Below, piece after piece: positions 18,730 through 28,748 of a DNA stretch of 64,000 bases. The notes below the pieces were generated by a model that made no database searches, was not told the origin of the DNA, and worked only from the letters and a program-made list of their open reading frames with translations. The translations under genes were made by a program, and so were the position numbers. Numbering within the stretch: position 1 is the stretch's first letter; each line of letters opens with the position of its first letter. This DNA comes from an uncultured Pseudomonadales bacterium (GTDB taxonomy: Bacteria; Pseudomonadota; Gammaproteobacteria; Pseudomonadales; Cellvibrionaceae). The DNA lies in the NCBI GenBank assembly GCA_947494095.1, contig CANLTI010000022.1, positions 1 to 64,000 of the forward strand. Direction: 5' to 3'.

Positions 18730-19914
18730 GTGAGTTATCAGATATTACTGTGCAGTGAAGAGCTGTCGTTTATCGGCGAGCATGTAAAGCATTTTTTTAA
18801 GGCAAAGTGTGTGGCTAGCAGTGATGACTTGCAGCACGTACTCACAGCCGGTGACTATCGCGCAGTGGTGATCGATTGCACCTCGGCTACGCACTCCTTA
18901 ATGACTTGCGCAGCTGCAGGCTTGGCATTGGGTAAGCGTTTAGATTTACCGGTTATATTGATTGCTAAGCAGTGCTCATTGGCCGATAAGATTGAAGCTT
19001 ACCAAAACGGTTGCGATGATATTATTGACCCGGCAACCAACAAAGATGAAGCGTGTGCACGTATTACCAAAAGTATTTTTCATCGTATTGCTAATGAGCA
19101 GCTTAATAATCGCTTAGAGTTAGCCACTGAAGCAGCCCGCAATGCAATGGTCGATAACAGTGATCTAGGGGCCAATATTCAATTTTTATTGGCGGTGCAT
19201 GAATGTGATAATTTAGATCAATTAGGTCAGCAGCTCTTTGCTGCGCTTGAGCGTTACGGTTTAAAATGCAGCCTACAGATGCGCAGTAGTTTGGGTGTGA
19301 AAAACATGGAAGCCCATGGCATGAGTAAAGATTTAGAGTCACAATTGCTCTATCAGCTCAAAAATACTGACCGCTATATTGATTTTGGTGCACGCACTAT
19401 TTGCAACTATGATCGCGTTTCACTATTGATAAAAAACATGCCCACTGATGATGCTGAAAAATATGGTGCCATTAAAGATAATACTTTTCATTTATTGCAA
19501 GGGCTGAACGCTCGCATTCACTCACTAGAAGACCGCCACACACTGATTGAGGAGCGTGAGTGTTTACGCAAGCTGAGTAAAGACATCAATACAGTGATGA
19601 CTTGTGTCAAAGCACGTTATCAAGATGTGATGCAAGGTATTATGGATGAGGTCGACCTATCAACCTCAATGTTGCAAGATCGCGTGCCTCATTTGGCGTT
19701 AATTGAGTCGGATGAGGTTTTTATTGACGGTGTTGTTGAGCGACTCATCGGTACGGTCAATAGTGTTTTTAGCGAAGGCCTTAAAGTTGACGAGATTTTT
19801 ATGCGCCTAGAAATGAGCCTTGAAACCTCTATTCATGCGCTCGATGAACACCCTGAGCTTGCCGGCGCCAGCAAAAAGCCCCCGCCCCCCTCTACATCGG
19901 TTGATTTGTTTTAG
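18730..19914 (+). CDS. Receiver-like signalling protein of unknown output
   Basis: 394 aa. Residues 1-125 resemble a response-regulator receiver fold: QILLCSEE, VVIDCTSATHS with a possible phospho-acceptor Asp, LPVILIAK, and ANGCDDII-like spacing. However, the acidic pocket near the N-terminus is not the usual DD, so it may be a pseudo-receiver. The central part (about 150-270) could be a degenerate GAF-like domain and the C-terminal third is helical. It has no DNA-binding or enzymatic motif and ends in a proline-rich KKPPPPSTS tail. Start GTG at 18730 with GGGAG upstream. Similar proteins occur near chemotaxis or HDOD genes, but no specific function is recognised. Confidence 0.6.
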   Translation: MSYQILLCSEELSFIGEHVKHFFKAKCVASSDDLQHVLTAGDYRAVVIDCTSATHSLMTCAAAGLALGKRLDLPVILIAKQCSLADKIEAYQNGCDDIIDPATNKDEACARITKSIFHRIANEQLNNRLELATEAARNAMVDNSDLGANIQFLLAVHECDNLDQLGQQLFAALERYGLKCSLQMRSSLGVKNMEAHGMSKDLESQLLYQLKNTDRYIDFGARTICNYDRVSLLIKNMPTDDAEKYGAIKDNTFHLLQGLNARIHSLEDRHTLIEERECLRKLSKDINTVMTCVKARYQDVMQGIMDEVDLSTSMLQDRVPHLALIESDEVFIDGVVERLIGTVNSVFSEGLKVDEIFMRLEMSLETSIHALDEHPELAGASKKPPPPSTSVDLF

Positions 19915-20042
19915 CTGACTAATATGTTTGCGAGTGCTCACTTGTGATGTGATGTGGTGTGTTTTGTTCTGTTTGGTTGGGCACTGAGCGGCTGTTCTAG
20001 TGTATACTCGCGCGTCAATTTTAGTGATTTAGGGCGAGTACA

Positions 20043-20987
20043 ATGGAGCAGCAGGCATTTATTTCGGGACTGAGCGGCTTGCGCCAGCTTAGTAGTGCCT
20101 GTGTTGTCACTATTGGCTCGTTTGATGGGGTGCATCTTGGCCATCAGCAAATTCTTGCTCGTCTTGTTGCCTTAGCAAAAGCGCAGCAGGTGCCGAGTGC
20201 GGTAGTCATTTTTGAGCCGCAACCCCATGAATACTTTGCCAAGCAAAGTGTGCGCCCAAGACTTATGCGGCTACGTGAAAAGGTACATGCCTTATTTGCT
20301 GAGGGTATCAACTACGTCGTGTGTCTGCGTTTTAATGCACAGCTTCGCAACTTGAGCGCCGAAGCGTTTATTACCCAAGTATTGGTTGAGGGCCTTAATG
20401 TTAGGCACTTAGAAGTGGGGGATGACTTTAAGTTTGGGTGTAATCGGCAGGGTGATTTTAAGCTACTCAAGCAAGCTGGCGAGTCACTCGGTTTTAGCGT
20501 GGCCCGTAGTCAAACCTTTATTGTGGGTGGCGAGCGCGTTAGTAGTACACGTATTCGCCAATTGCTGAGTGAGCAGGCGTTAACGGCCGCGAGCGAATTA
20601 CTCGGTAAGCCTTATACCATTGCTGGGCGCGTCATTTACGGCAATCAACTGGGTCGAACCATTGGTGTACCCACAGCCAATATTGGTTTGGGACGCTACC
20701 GTGCGGCACTCGGGGGCGTGTATGCTGTTAAGGTAACCCTCGGTCAGCACGTGTATAACGGCGTGGCGAACGTGGGCGTTAAACCTACGATTGCCGGCAC
20801 TCATAAACCTATGCTTGAGGTGCATATTTTTGACTTTAATGGCAACCTTTATGGCCAATTTATTTCGGTGGAGTTTTGTGCGATGCTGCGCGCAGAGAAA
20901 AAATTTGATTCCATTGAAAAGCTCGTTGTACAAATACAGCAAGATTGTGCAAATGCTCAATGTTTTTTTGATACGCCAACAATCTAG
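20043..20987 (+). CDS. ribF: Bifunctional riboflavin kinase/FAD synthetase
   Basis: 314 aa. It phosphorylates riboflavin to FMN and adenylates FMN to FAD. The N-terminal nucleotidyltransferase has GSFDGVHLGHQ and ISSTRIR-like VSSTRIRQLL. The C-terminal kinase has GRVIYGNQLGRTIGVPTANI and GVANVGVKPT. Length is typical. It starts the ribF-ileS-lspA-fkpB-ispH cluster conserved in gammaproteobacteria. The murJ and rpsT genes that normally lie upstream are not here; rpsT is at 51.1 kb. Confidence 0.96.
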   Translation: MEQQAFISGLSGLRQLSSACVVTIGSFDGVHLGHQQILARLVALAKAQQVPSAVVIFEPQPHEYFAKQSVRPRLMRLREKVHALFAEGINYVVCLRFNAQLRNLSAEAFITQVLVEGLNVRHLEVGDDFKFGCNRQGDFKLLKQAGESLGFSVARSQTFIVGGERVSSTRIRQLLSEQALTAASELLGKPYTIAGRVIYGNQLGRTIGVPTANIGLGRYRAALGGVYAVKVTLGQHVYNGVANVGVKPTIAGTHKPMLEVHIFDFNGNLYGQFISVEFCAMLRAEKKFDSIEKLVVQIQQDCANAQCFFDTPTI

Positions 20988-21063
20988 ATAGCCAAAAACG
21001 ACTTCCATAAAATTAACGATAGGTTAATTTTTATTTATTGACATTCATCTTAAGAAACGCGAC

Positions 21064-23862
21064 ATGACTGATTACAAAGCCACACTCAATTTACCTAAAA
21101 CGGCTTTTGCCATGAAAGCCAACTTAGCTCAACGCGAGCCGCAAACGTTAAAGCGCTGGCAAAAAGAGAATATTTATCAAGCGATTCGAGCGGCCCGCGA
21201 CGGCGCGCCAAAATTTATTTTGCATGATGGCCCTCCTTATGCCAACGGTAATATTCATATTGGTCATGCTGTTAATAAAATATTAAAAGATATTATTATT
21301 AAATCAAAAACCTTGAGTGGTTTTGATGCACCTTATGTGCCTGGCTGGGATTGTCACGGCTTACCTATTGAACACAATGTCGAGAAAAAGATTGGTAAAG
21401 CGGGCGTAAAAGTTGAGCACAATGTGTTTCGTAAAAAATGCCGCGAATACGCGGCGAAGCAAGTTGCTGGACAAAAAGAAGACTTTGTACGCTTAGGTGT
21501 GCTGGGTGAATGGGACACGCCTTATTTAACGATGGATTATAAAACCGAAGCCGATACGATCCGTGCATTGGGCAAAATCGCCAAAAATGGACATTTGGTT
21601 AAAGGCTTTAAGCCGGTTTATTGGAGTGTAGTGGGTGGTTCGGCATTGGCTGAGGCCGAAGTGGAATACCACGAAAAAACCTCGAATTCGATCGATGTTA
21701 AATTCCCCATTAATGATATTGCTGATTTTTCGGCGCGGATTGCATTTGATAAGGTGCCGGCAAATGCCGCTATTGTCATTTGGACAACCACACCGTGGAC
21801 TTTACCGGCAAACCAAGCGGTGAGCTTAAATGCCGAGCTGGATTACGTATTAATTAGTGCCGGCGACGCAACCATTGTTGTGGCCGAAGCACTGATGGAA
21901 GGTGTGTGCCAGCGCGGAGAGCTCGAAAACCCTAAAGTACTCGCTACTTTTAAAGGCAGTGCTTTAGAGAACCTTGCGTTACAGCATCCTATTTACAATA
22001 GAACAGTGCCTATTATTTTAGGTGACCATGTAACCGTAGATGCCGGTACAGGCTGCGTGCATACTGCTCCCGACCATGGCGTAGAAGATTTTAATGTTGG
22101 TAAGAAATACAATATTGGCACACTCAATATTGTAGGCGGTGATGGCGTTTACCGTGAAGATGTTGAGCTGTTTGCTGGCCAGCATGTGTATAAGGTTGAT
22201 GAGGCCATACTGGATGCTCTTACCCAAAAAGGTCATTTATTTCATGCTGCGAAACTAATACACAGTTACCCGCATTGCTGGCGTACGAAAACACCACTCA
22301 TTTATCGTGCAACGCCGCAGTGGTTTATTAGTATGACGGCTAACGGTTTATTAAACGACGTTAAAAATGCTGTAGATGGCGTGGAGTGGTTGCCTAGCTG
22401 GGGTGAAACACGTATTCGCGCCATGCTCGAGTCTAGTCCTGATTGGTGTGTATCACGTCAGCGTACCTGGGGTGTGCCAATTGCATTATTTATTGATAAA
22501 AACACCGGTGACTTGCACCCGAATACCGAAGCTTTAATTGAGCAGGTTGCGCAAAAAGTAGAGCAAGGCGGTATAGAGGCGTGGTTTGAGCTAGATGCTC
22601 AAGTACTATTAGGTGATGACGCCGATCAATATGAAAAAGTCACTGATACTCTCGATGTGTGGTTTGACTCGGGTGTGACGCATTCAACGGTATTATCGCA
22701 GCGAGATAATTTGCATTATCCCGCCGACTTATATTTAGAAGGCTCTGATCAGCATCGCGGTTGGTTTCAGTCATCGTTAAAAACGGCTATGGCGATTCAT
22801 GGCTCGGCGCCTTATAAACAAGTGTTAACGCATGGCTTTGCGGTCGATCAAAAGGGCCATAAAATGTCTAAGTCCTTAGGCAATGTTATGTCACCGCAAA
22901 CTGTCTTTAATGACTTGGGCGCCGATGTTTTACGTTTGTGGGTGTCTGCGACTGACTTTTCTGGGGATATGAGCGTATCAGAAACTATTTTAAAGCGGAC
23001 AGCCGATTCGTATCGTCGAATTCGTAATACAGTGCGCTATTTGATGGCGAACTTAGGTGGGTTTAACCCCGAGCAAGATTTATTACCTGCCAATGAGCTG
23101 GTTGCGTTAGATGCTTGGGCTGTTGAGCGTACCGCGCAGTTACAAAAAGAAATATTGGCACATTATGATGCCTATGAATTACATCAAATCTATCAAAAGC
23201 TTCATAACTTTTGTATTGTGGATTTGGGTGGGTTTTATTTAGATATCACTAAAGACCGTGTTTACACAACACCCACAAAGAGCGTGGCGCGCCGCTCTGC
23301 GCAAACTGCGCAATATCATATTATCCAAGCCTTGGTGCGTTGGATTGCGCCTATTATGTCTTATACCGCAGATGAAATTTGGCAAGCAATGCCTGGTTCG
23401 AGTGAGTTACCGATATTTGCCGAAACATGGTATGCCTTGCCCGATTGCAGTGTGCGCGCATTAAAGCCCGAAGTTGTTGACTTGTTGGCTGAAGTGAAAG
23501 GCGAGCTCAATAAAGTGCTCGAGCAAAAGCGCAGCGATGGTGAAGTTGGTAAGTCATTAGAAGCTGATGTGGTCCTTTATTGTGGTGATGAGTTGTGCGA
23601 TGTTTTATCTTCATTAGACGATGAACTCCGTTTTGTATTGATGGTATCTAAGGTGACCTTAGCGACTAAAGCGCAAGCGGCAGGGGCAGAAGATACACAG
23701 CTCGATGGTTTGAGTATTCAAGTGAGCAAAACAACTACCGAGAAATGTGTTCGTTGTTGGCATCATAGCGATACAATTGGGCAGCACGCGGAGCATCCAC
23801 AATTGTGCACACGTTGCGTGACTAACATTACGACAGACGGGGAGGCGCGACGTTATGCCTAA
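21064..23862 (+). CDS. ileS: Isoleucyl-tRNA synthetase
   Basis: 932 aa class I synthetase charging tRNA(Ile), with an editing domain against valine. The HIGH motif is at residues 65-68 and KMSKS at 600-604. The editing domain shows [10 protein letters not shown]. The C-terminal zinc finger has CVRCW and LCTRC pairs, as in the bacterial mupirocin-sensitive type. It starts 76 nt after ribF and its end overlaps lspA by 8 nt. Confidence 0.98.
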   Translation: MTDYKATLNLPKTAFAMKANLAQREPQTLKRWQKENIYQAIRAARDGAPKFILHDGPPYANGNIHIGHAVNKILKDIIIKSKTLSGFDAPYVPGWDCHGLPIEHNVEKKIGKAGVKVEHNVFRKKCREYAAKQVAGQKEDFVRLGVLGEWDTPYLTMDYKTEADTIRALGKIAKNGHLVKGFKPVYWSVVGGSALAEAEVEYHEKTSNSIDVKFPINDIADFSARIAFDKVPANAAIVIWTTTPWTLPANQAVSLNAELDYVLISAGDATIVVAEALMEGVCQRGELENPKVLATFKGSALENLALQHPIYNRTVPIILGDHVTVDAGTGCVHTAPDHGVEDFNVGKKYNIGTLNIVGGDGVYREDVELFAGQHVYKVDEAILDALTQKGHLFHAAKLIHSYPHCWRTKTPLIYRATPQWFISMTANGLLNDVKNAVDGVEWLPSWGETRIRAMLESSPDWCVSRQRTWGVPIALFIDKNTGDLHPNTEALIEQVAQKVEQGGIEAWFELDAQVLLGDDADQYEKVTDTLDVWFDSGVTHSTVLSQRDNLHYPADLYLEGSDQHRGWFQSSLKTAMAIHGSAPYKQVLTHGFAVDQKGHKMSKSLGNVMSPQTVFNDLGADVLRLWVSATDFSGDMSVSETILKRTADSYRRIRNTVRYLMANLGGFNPEQDLLPANELVALDAWAVERTAQLQKEILAHYDAYELHQIYQKLHNFCIVDLGGFYLDITKDRVYTTPTKSVARRSAQTAQYHIIQALVRWIAPIMSYTADEIWQAMPGSSELPIFAETWYALPDCSVRALKPEVVDLLAEVKGELNKVLEQKRSDGEVGKSLEADVVLYCGDELCDVLSSLDDELRFVLMVSKVTLATKAQAAGAEDTQLDGLSIQVSKTTTEKCVRCWHHSDTIGQHAEHPQLCTRCVTNITTDGEARRYA

Positions 23863-24415
23863 CCAAGAAGCGGGTAATCTTAGCTTTATGCGTAAGCGCA
23901 GTAACGCAATAGCGATATTTTTAAGTATTGCTTTAGTGGTATTGGGTTTTGATTTGTGGACTAAGGTTTACGCCGTTGCTGTATTGCAAATTGAGGGTAC
24001 AACGTACCCTGTGATCGATGGTTTATTTAGCTTTACGCTACGTTATAACCACGGTGCAGCCTTTAGCTTTTTATATGATGCTGGAGGTTGGCAGCGTTGG
24101 TTTTTTGCAATTATAGCCACCGTGATGAGCGTTGTATTAACGGTGTGGCTATCGCGTATAGCGACTACTAAAAAGGTAGAGTCTTTAGGTGTTTGCCTAA
24201 TTTTGGGCGGTGCGCTAGGCAACTTATACGATCGCGTTACTTTGGGTTATGTAGTCGATTTTATTGATTTTTATTGGAATAACAGCCACTTCCCTGCTTT
24301 TAATATTGCAGATTGCGGCATTTCTTGCGGCGCAGCTTTATTAATATGGGATTCCATTTTTGGTGCTGGTGCAAAAGCCAGCGACAGTAAATCAGCTGAG
24401 GGTAGTCATGATTAA
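23855..24415 (+). CDS. lspA: Lipoprotein signal peptidase (signal peptidase II)
   Basis: 186 aa inner-membrane aspartyl protease that cleaves prolipoproteins after lipidation. Four membrane segments are visible, and the catalytic aspartates sit in GNLYDRV (Asp126) and FNIADCG (Asp153). The ATG at 23855 overlaps ileS by 8 nt. An internal ATG at residue 12 (MRKRSN) would give a length nearer the family mean, so the start is uncertain. It overlaps fkpB by 8 nt. Confidence 0.95.
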   Translation: MPNQEAGNLSFMRKRSNAIAIFLSIALVVLGFDLWTKVYAVAVLQIEGTTYPVIDGLFSFTLRYNHGAAFSFLYDAGGWQRWFFAIIATVMSVVLTVWLSRIATTKKVESLGVCLILGGALGNLYDRVTLGYVVDFIDFYWNNSHFPAFNIADCGISCGAALLIWDSIFGAGAKASDSKSAEGSHD

Positions 24416-24857
24416 TTTGGCGGTTGCAGATAACACTAAAGTCACCTTGAATTTTTCTCTAGCATTAGAAGATGGCACTGTTGTGGATTCTAATCACGGT
24501 GAAGAGCCTGTGACATTTGTTGTGGGTGATGGCAATTTATTAGAAGGGTTTGAAAAAGCGATGTTCGGTTTGCGTGCCGGTGACGAAAAAGAGCTCGCTA
24601 TCGCACCCGAGCAAGGTTTTGGCATGCCCAACCCTAATAATATTCAAGAAGTCCCTGTGAGTGATTTTCCTAAAGATATGACGTTGGACGTCGGTTTGAT
24701 GTTGTCTTTTTCGGATGCGCAAAATACTGAGTTGCCTGGCGTCATTAAAGAGTTAAAAGGCGAGACGATATTGGTGGACTTTAACCACCCTTTGGCTGGG
24801 CGGACATTAAAATTCAAAGTGCATATTCACACTGTCGCACCGGCGGTTACCCACTAA
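24408..24857 (+). CDS. fkpB: FKBP-type peptidyl-prolyl isomerase (FkpB/SlpA)
   Basis: 149 aa SlyD-like cytoplasmic prolyl isomerase. FKBP strands show NFSLALEDGTVVDS and GDGNLLEGFEKAMFGL, with an insert-in-flap region (about residues 65-125) and VDFNHPLAGRTLKFKV. Translation could run from a TTG at 24360. The ATG at 24408 has GAGGGTAG just upstream and gives the family N-terminus, so it is preferred. It overlaps lspA by 8 nt. It is followed by a long hairpin and an inserted element that separate it from ispH. Confidence 0.93.
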   Translation: MINLAVADNTKVTLNFSLALEDGTVVDSNHGEEPVTFVVGDGNLLEGFEKAMFGLRAGDEKELAIAPEQGFGMPNPNNIQEVPVSDFPKDMTLDVGLMLSFSDAQNTELPGVIKELKGETILVDFNHPLAGRTLKFKVHIHTVAPAVTH

Positions 24858-24869
24858 TCCGGTGTGTTT

Positions 24870-24908
24870 CCACTTATAAGCCATTCATAAAGCATGGTTT
24901 ATAAGTGG
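24870..24908. terminator. Long stem-loop after fkpB
   Basis: Stem CCACTTATAA/TTATAAGTGG (10 bp) extended by CCAT/ATGG. It starts 12 nt past the fkpB stop. No T-run follows directly, so it may protect the 3' end rather than terminate transcription. Confidence 0.5.
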
Positions 24909-24926
24909 CAGCGTGTAAGTTGTTTT

Positions 24927-25004
24927 GTAACTATTCGGCTCAGCTGACAAACCTCACCTGATAGGGTGCTGATGGATTATTTTCTGGGAGCTCTGAAGAG
25001 TTAC
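24927..25004. mobile_element. 78-bp minimal element, IS66-like ends, copy B
   Basis: Left end GTAACTATTCGG and right end CTCTGAAGAGTTAC. It has a perfect 8-bp target duplication GTTGTTTT (24919-24926 and 25005-25012). The first 60 bp match the left part of copy A; the rest of the interior is gone, so this is a deletion derivative. It sits between fkpB and ispH, 45 bp before the ispH start. Confidence 0.88.
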
Positions 25005-25049
25005 GTTGTTTTTATTGAATATTTTTATTGAATATTTTTAGGGTGTTGT

Positions 25050-25982
25050 ATGCAAATTAAATTGGCTAACCCTCGTGGCTTTTGTGCGGGTGTAGATCGC
25101 GCTATAGATATTGTTAATCGAGCGCTAGATATTTTTGGCGCCCCTATTTATGTACGCCATGAAGTTGTGCATAACAAATTTGTGGTCGAGCAACTCAAAG
25201 AGCGTGGCGCTATTTTTGTAGATGAGCTTGATGAAATCCCCAATGATGTGATTGTGATTTTTAGCGCTCATGGTGTTTCGCAAGCGGTGCGCGCAGAAGC
25301 TCAAAACCGAGGCTTAAGGGTTTTTGATGCGACTTGCCCTTTGGTGACTAAAGTTCACCTTGAGGTTGTGAAATACAGCACCGAAGGGTGGGAGTGTATT
25401 TTGATTGGGCACCAAGGACACCCAGAAGTAGAAGGCACCATGGGGCAGTACGATGAAAGCTTTGGCGGAGAAATTTATTTAGTCGAAGATGATGATTGCG
25501 TGGAAAATTTGCAGGTCAAAAACCCCGATAAACTGGCCTATGTGACACAAACGACGTTATCGATGGATGATACGGCCAAAGTCATTGCCGGGTTGCGCAG
25601 GCGCTTTCCAAATATTGAAGGGCCGCGTAAAGATGATATTTGTTATGCGACCCAAAACCGTCAAGATGCCGTTAAACAGTTGGCTTTAGAAACGGAGGCG
25701 GTATTAGTTGTTGGCTCACCCAATAGCTCTAACTCTAATCGCTTGCGTGAATTGGCCGAGCGCTGTGGTACCGACGCTTATTTAATTGATGGGCCAGAAG
25801 ATATTAAACCCGAATGGTTTGAAGGCAAAAAGAATATCGGTATTACCGCAGGCGCTTCAGCCCCCGAGGTTTTAGTGCGCGACGTGATTGCAGGGCTTGA
25901 GCGCTTGGGTGCTAAAGTACCGATAGAGTTGGCCGGTAAGCCCGAGAATGTGAGCTTTTCACTGCCCAAAGAATTGCGTTAA
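25050..25982 (+). CDS. ispH: 4-hydroxy-3-methylbut-2-enyl diphosphate reductase
   Basis: 310 aa iron-sulfur enzyme for the last MEP-pathway step, giving IPP and DMAPP. The three cluster cysteines are visible: Cys12 in NPRGFCAGV, the Cys of DATCPLV, and the Cys of [11 protein letters not shown]. The substrate-binding [11 protein letters not shown] and [11 protein letters not shown] are present. Last gene of the ribF-ileS cluster. It supplies isoprenoid units to ispA at the window end. Confidence 0.97.
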   Translation: MQIKLANPRGFCAGVDRAIDIVNRALDIFGAPIYVRHEVVHNKFVVEQLKERGAIFVDELDEIPNDVIVIFSAHGVSQAVRAEAQNRGLRVFDATCPLVTKVHLEVVKYSTEGWECILIGHQGHPEVEGTMGQYDESFGGEIYLVEDDDCVENLQVKNPDKLAYVTQTTLSMDDTAKVIAGLRRRFPNIEGPRKDDICYATQNRQDAVKQLALETEAVLVVGSPNSSNSNRLRELAERCGTDAYLIDGPEDIKPEWFEGKKNIGITAGASAPEVLVRDVIAGLERLGAKVPIELAGKPENVSFSLPKELR

Positions 25983-26037
25983 TTAACCCGTATTGTTATT
26001 TTTTAATAGTAATATATGTGACCCGCCCAGCACCAAA

Positions 26038-26138
26038 AACCCTCTTAAAAGGTATACCCTACAGTTTACAATCTGCAGCGCTATACCTTTAAGGGGCATT
26101 TAATACGTGACCTTTAAGGGGTGGCATTTAAGAGGGTT
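26038..26138. repeat. Nested palindromic element between convergent ispH and RDD genes
   Basis: Outer arms AACCCTCTTAAA (26038-26049) and TTTAAGAGGGTT (26127-26138) are a perfect 12-bp inverted repeat. Inner arms AAAGGTATA (26048-26056) and TATACCTTT (26082-26090) form a second hairpin, and CCTTTAAGGGG occurs twice. It may act as a bidirectional terminator or be a small mobile repeat. No target duplication was recognised. Confidence 0.6.
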
Positions 26139-26155
26139 ACATCTCGGTATTGCGG

Positions 26156-26647
26156 TTAGTTGGGTTTGTTTTTGGGTAAAACAATAACCGTTGTGGCCGT
26201 GAGCTTGTCGTGTAGGCATTGGCCTGTTGGGCTAAACAAGCGATACCAGTACCCGATACCAGCCAATAGTAAGCTTAATACACCCCAAGCGGCTCGCTGA
26301 CTGCAACGCACAGTAGATGGCGGCTGTTGAGTGTGTATATCTATCAGGCATAAACGCCATGCACGCATGCCGACGGTTTGCCCCGAGCGCTGCCAAAAGC
26401 CTACATAAAAGCTACCAAGCGTTAATATCCAACCAATCAGTACTAGCTCGCCGACGCCTCCTGTGGCAAACATAGGTTGATATTGTTCGGCGCTTTGTTG
26501 GCTGCCTAAGCCTAAAGCGGCACCAACCAAGGTAACCGCCGCACCATAGAGCATGCTAATGGCTAGTAAAATTAAGCTGTCGTATCCAAGTGCGGCAAAG
26601 CGTCGCCATAATGGCGCGCCGCGAGGTGGTTCTGCTGGGGTTGTCAT
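26156..26647 (-). CDS. RDD-family membrane protein
   Basis: 163 aa. The RDD signature is present as WRRFAALGYDSLIL, followed by two or three membrane helices, GMRAWRLCLID and a C-terminal CLHDKLTATTVIVLPK. Function is unclear; some RDD proteins are proposed Na+/H+ antiporters. The open frame extends 66 codons further upstream, but ATG at 26647 gives the family N-terminus with GGA upstream. The extension is low-complexity sequence with repeated ATAAGTA-like units (26780-26850) and is not counted as coding. Confidence 0.82.
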   Translation of the reverse strand: MTTPAEPPRGAPLWRRFAALGYDSLILLAISMLYGAAVTLVGAALGLGSQQSAEQYQPMFATGGVGELVLIGWILTLGSFYVGFWQRSGQTVGMRAWRLCLIDIHTQQPPSTVRCSQRAAWGVLSLLLAGIGYWYRLFSPTGQCLHDKLTATTVIVLPKNKPN

Positions 26648-26933
26648 GGTGAATCCAAATGAGTGTGTTAATACTTTAGGTGTCGAGATTGCGACACATG
26701 TCAAAGGTACTGAGTTAATCAAAGGTGCTGTATTAAAGAGATATTGTATTAATAAGATGATTCGATAGGCAAAAAAGAGTGGGTGTGAGGCACATATAAG
26801 TACAGGTATAAATAAGTACGGATACAAATAAGTGTAGGCACACATAAATACAGCGGTAGATGATCAGCCGGTGCAAGGCGGGTAAGGCTCTAGTGCGTGG
26901 CCTATACCCGCCAAGCTATATTCTCATAGTCCG

Positions 26934-28334
26934 CTAAAAAGCAAAACCCAGCTGTAAGCCGGCACCGCGCTCTTGCTGGCTGGTTTGATAGCTAATATTG
27001 AGGTAGGTACGCAACCAGTGCGTGCCTATACCGATCGAGCTGACAGCGGGCAGGTTGTTGTCGGTGTCGTAGCGGTAGCCTGCACGTAGGGCGAGATGCT
27101 CAAATAGTATGTATTCCCCGCCCAGTGATAAAAGCTGGCCGGTTTTTTCTTTGTCGTAAGGCGTAGCTACCTGCATATCGTAATCTAGGCCGATTTGCCA
27201 ATTGGGTTGAATATAGCCAATGCCCATGCGGTGCTTGGCGTTGAGCTTTATCGGTTCTTCACCGACCCCGCTAGAAAAGTTACGGGTGAATAAGTCTTTG
27301 CCGACGTACGCCAAGCGTACGCCCATGTCAAAGTCTATGGCAATGCCGATATCGGCATTAAACATAAGGTGCGGCTTAAAGGTCAACGAGGTATTAATCG
27401 ATTCATCGGAAACCTTTCTGACTTCATCAAATACGCGAACCTGCATGACCTTGGGTGTAATACCAATGGCGACTCGCATGCGATCCATGTCAAAGCCCCA
27501 TGCCGCCGAGACAGCGGCCTCATTGATGATTAAGCCTCTGATTCTGGCGCTAGATGCAATGATATCAAGCGGATCGCGAAGCGAAGGCGGTAGGCTGTCG
27601 TAGTTTCTACAAATAATATCGCCGCTCGAGTCGGGCTCTAGATTAAAAACGTCACAATTCACATCACGCCAATCACCTCCTGCGGCCACATTATCAAGCG
27701 CTTTGATATACTCTTTAAACAGCGCCAGATCATCGTCGGGGACATAGCTGGCGCCACCGCCTTCAATACGCGAACCAAGGTAGAAGGCGCCACCGCCTTT
27801 TTTGGACGGCTCTGCAATAGAGATAGCCGCCACAAAAGCGCTAAACGCTATGTCTCTATTGGCAATGCCTTCAAGGCCTTGCTCAAGGTTGGTAGCTGCA
27901 GTGCTGACAAGGGCGGCATTGGTTGCGTTGGGTGTGGCGTTATAACGGCTCAGTGCCTCATCAAACATAATGTCGAGCTCTTCGTCGATAAGATCAATCG
28001 CATCGATAGCCACCTCCGAGAGCGACCCTAGCGCATAAGGCAGATAGTAACGGCCGTTTAGGCTGGTATCTTCATCTTCATTGTATAGCCCTAGTAACGC
28101 CGGGTTGTGGCCTGCAGCCATATCGACACTCCCTATGGCAACGGCTGCGCCGCCCATCGATTGGCTGCGAGGGTCGTAAATACCAAAGCTCCCAGCCAAA
28201 GCGGCGTGGCTTATCATTACGGTACATAGAGTTGCAATTTTTAACAGGGGAGCGCGCTTCACTATTAGCTGCCTTATTCGCTTGATCTTATTATTCCACA
28301 AGCTATGTATTGTTGTGGTATTGACTGTGCCCAA
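26934..28334 (-). CDS. TraF-like outer-membrane protein
   Basis: 466 aa. A signal peptide (about residues 28-48, ending SHAALA) precedes SMGGAAVAIGSVDMAAGHNPALLG, a motif seen in FadL/OmpP1-like barrels and in proteins annotated conjugal transfer protein TraF (PF13729). The C-terminal half has alternating strands and ends in GLQLGFAF, with the terminal Phe expected of outer-membrane barrels. There are no conjugation genes nearby, so TraF is a family label and not a function. The true start may be an internal codon nearer the signal peptide. Confidence 0.7.
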   Translation of the reverse strand: MGTVNTTTIHSLWNNKIKRIRQLIVKRAPLLKIATLCTVMISHAALAGSFGIYDPRSQSMGGAAVAIGSVDMAAGHNPALLGLYNEDEDTSLNGRYYLPYALGSLSEVAIDAIDLIDEELDIMFDEALSRYNATPNATNAALVSTAATNLEQGLEGIANRDIAFSAFVAAISIAEPSKKGGGAFYLGSRIEGGGASYVPDDDLALFKEYIKALDNVAAGGDWRDVNCDVFNLEPDSSGDIICRNYDSLPPSLRDPLDIIASSARIRGLIINEAAVSAAWGFDMDRMRVAIGITPKVMQVRVFDEVRKVSDESINTSLTFKPHLMFNADIGIAIDFDMGVRLAYVGKDLFTRNFSSGVGEEPIKLNAKHRMGIGYIQPNWQIGLDYDMQVATPYDKEKTGQLLSLGGEYILFEHLALRAGYRYDTDNNLPAVSSIGIGTHWLRTYLNISYQTSQQERGAGLQLGFAF

Positions 28335-28464
28335 GAGACTGCCTCAAGGTTTTTTGTTTTTAGTACTGTGTTGATTGTAAGCTACCAGCGGAGTTTAGGC
28401 GATGGTGTGAGTGTGATGAGTGTTAGGTTTGGCGCTATAACTCGCTTTTAGAGCGCAATTGATA

Positions 28465-28678
28465 GCTAAAGGACGAGGAAAAAATACATTATCCAATAAT
28501 ACTTGTTTTCTGCTTCCTCTCCTCGACATTATGCTCCTGCAATGTCTAATAAGGGGCTCCTGCCCCGATGCGTTGCTCAAAGCGTTACATGCCCCGGCAT
28601 GCGCCCCTTCGAGCGCCTTGCCGAGAAAACAGAACTCTACGTCTAATTGGGCAAACTATTATTGCCTCGCCCCTAAGC
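28465..28678. mobile_element. GAGG-family palindromic element, long copy with hairpin module
   Basis: 214 bp with ends GCTAAAGGACGAGG and CCTCGCCCCTAAGC, imperfect inverted repeats. The left AAAAAATACATTATCCAA and right CTCTACGTCTAATTGGGCAA are shared with 60049-60173. The middle carries the two-hairpin module: GACATT/AATGTC around loop ATGCTCCTGC (28525-28546), then GGGG/CCCC (28553-28566). No target duplication seen. It fills most of the gap between nadB and the TraF-like gene. Confidence 0.7.
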
Positions 28679-28695
28679 GGTAACGCTAAAGCGTG

Positions 28696-28715
28696 CCGCC
28701 AGTATGCACTGGCGG
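28696..28715. terminator. Hairpin downstream of nadB
   Basis: Perfect 8-bp stem CCGCCAGT/ACTGGCGG with loop ATGC, 34 nt past the nadB stop codon. It lacks a T-run in the nadB direction, so its role as a terminator is uncertain. Confidence 0.4.
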
Positions 28716-28748
28716 GTATTGGCGCTAATGGGGAGTTGATAATAGCTA

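Noticed and set aside
26934..28334. Conjugation gene traF as evidence of an integrative conjugative element
   Set aside because: The protein fits the broad TraF-like/FadL-like outer-membrane family and there are no other transfer, relaxase or integrase genes nearby.
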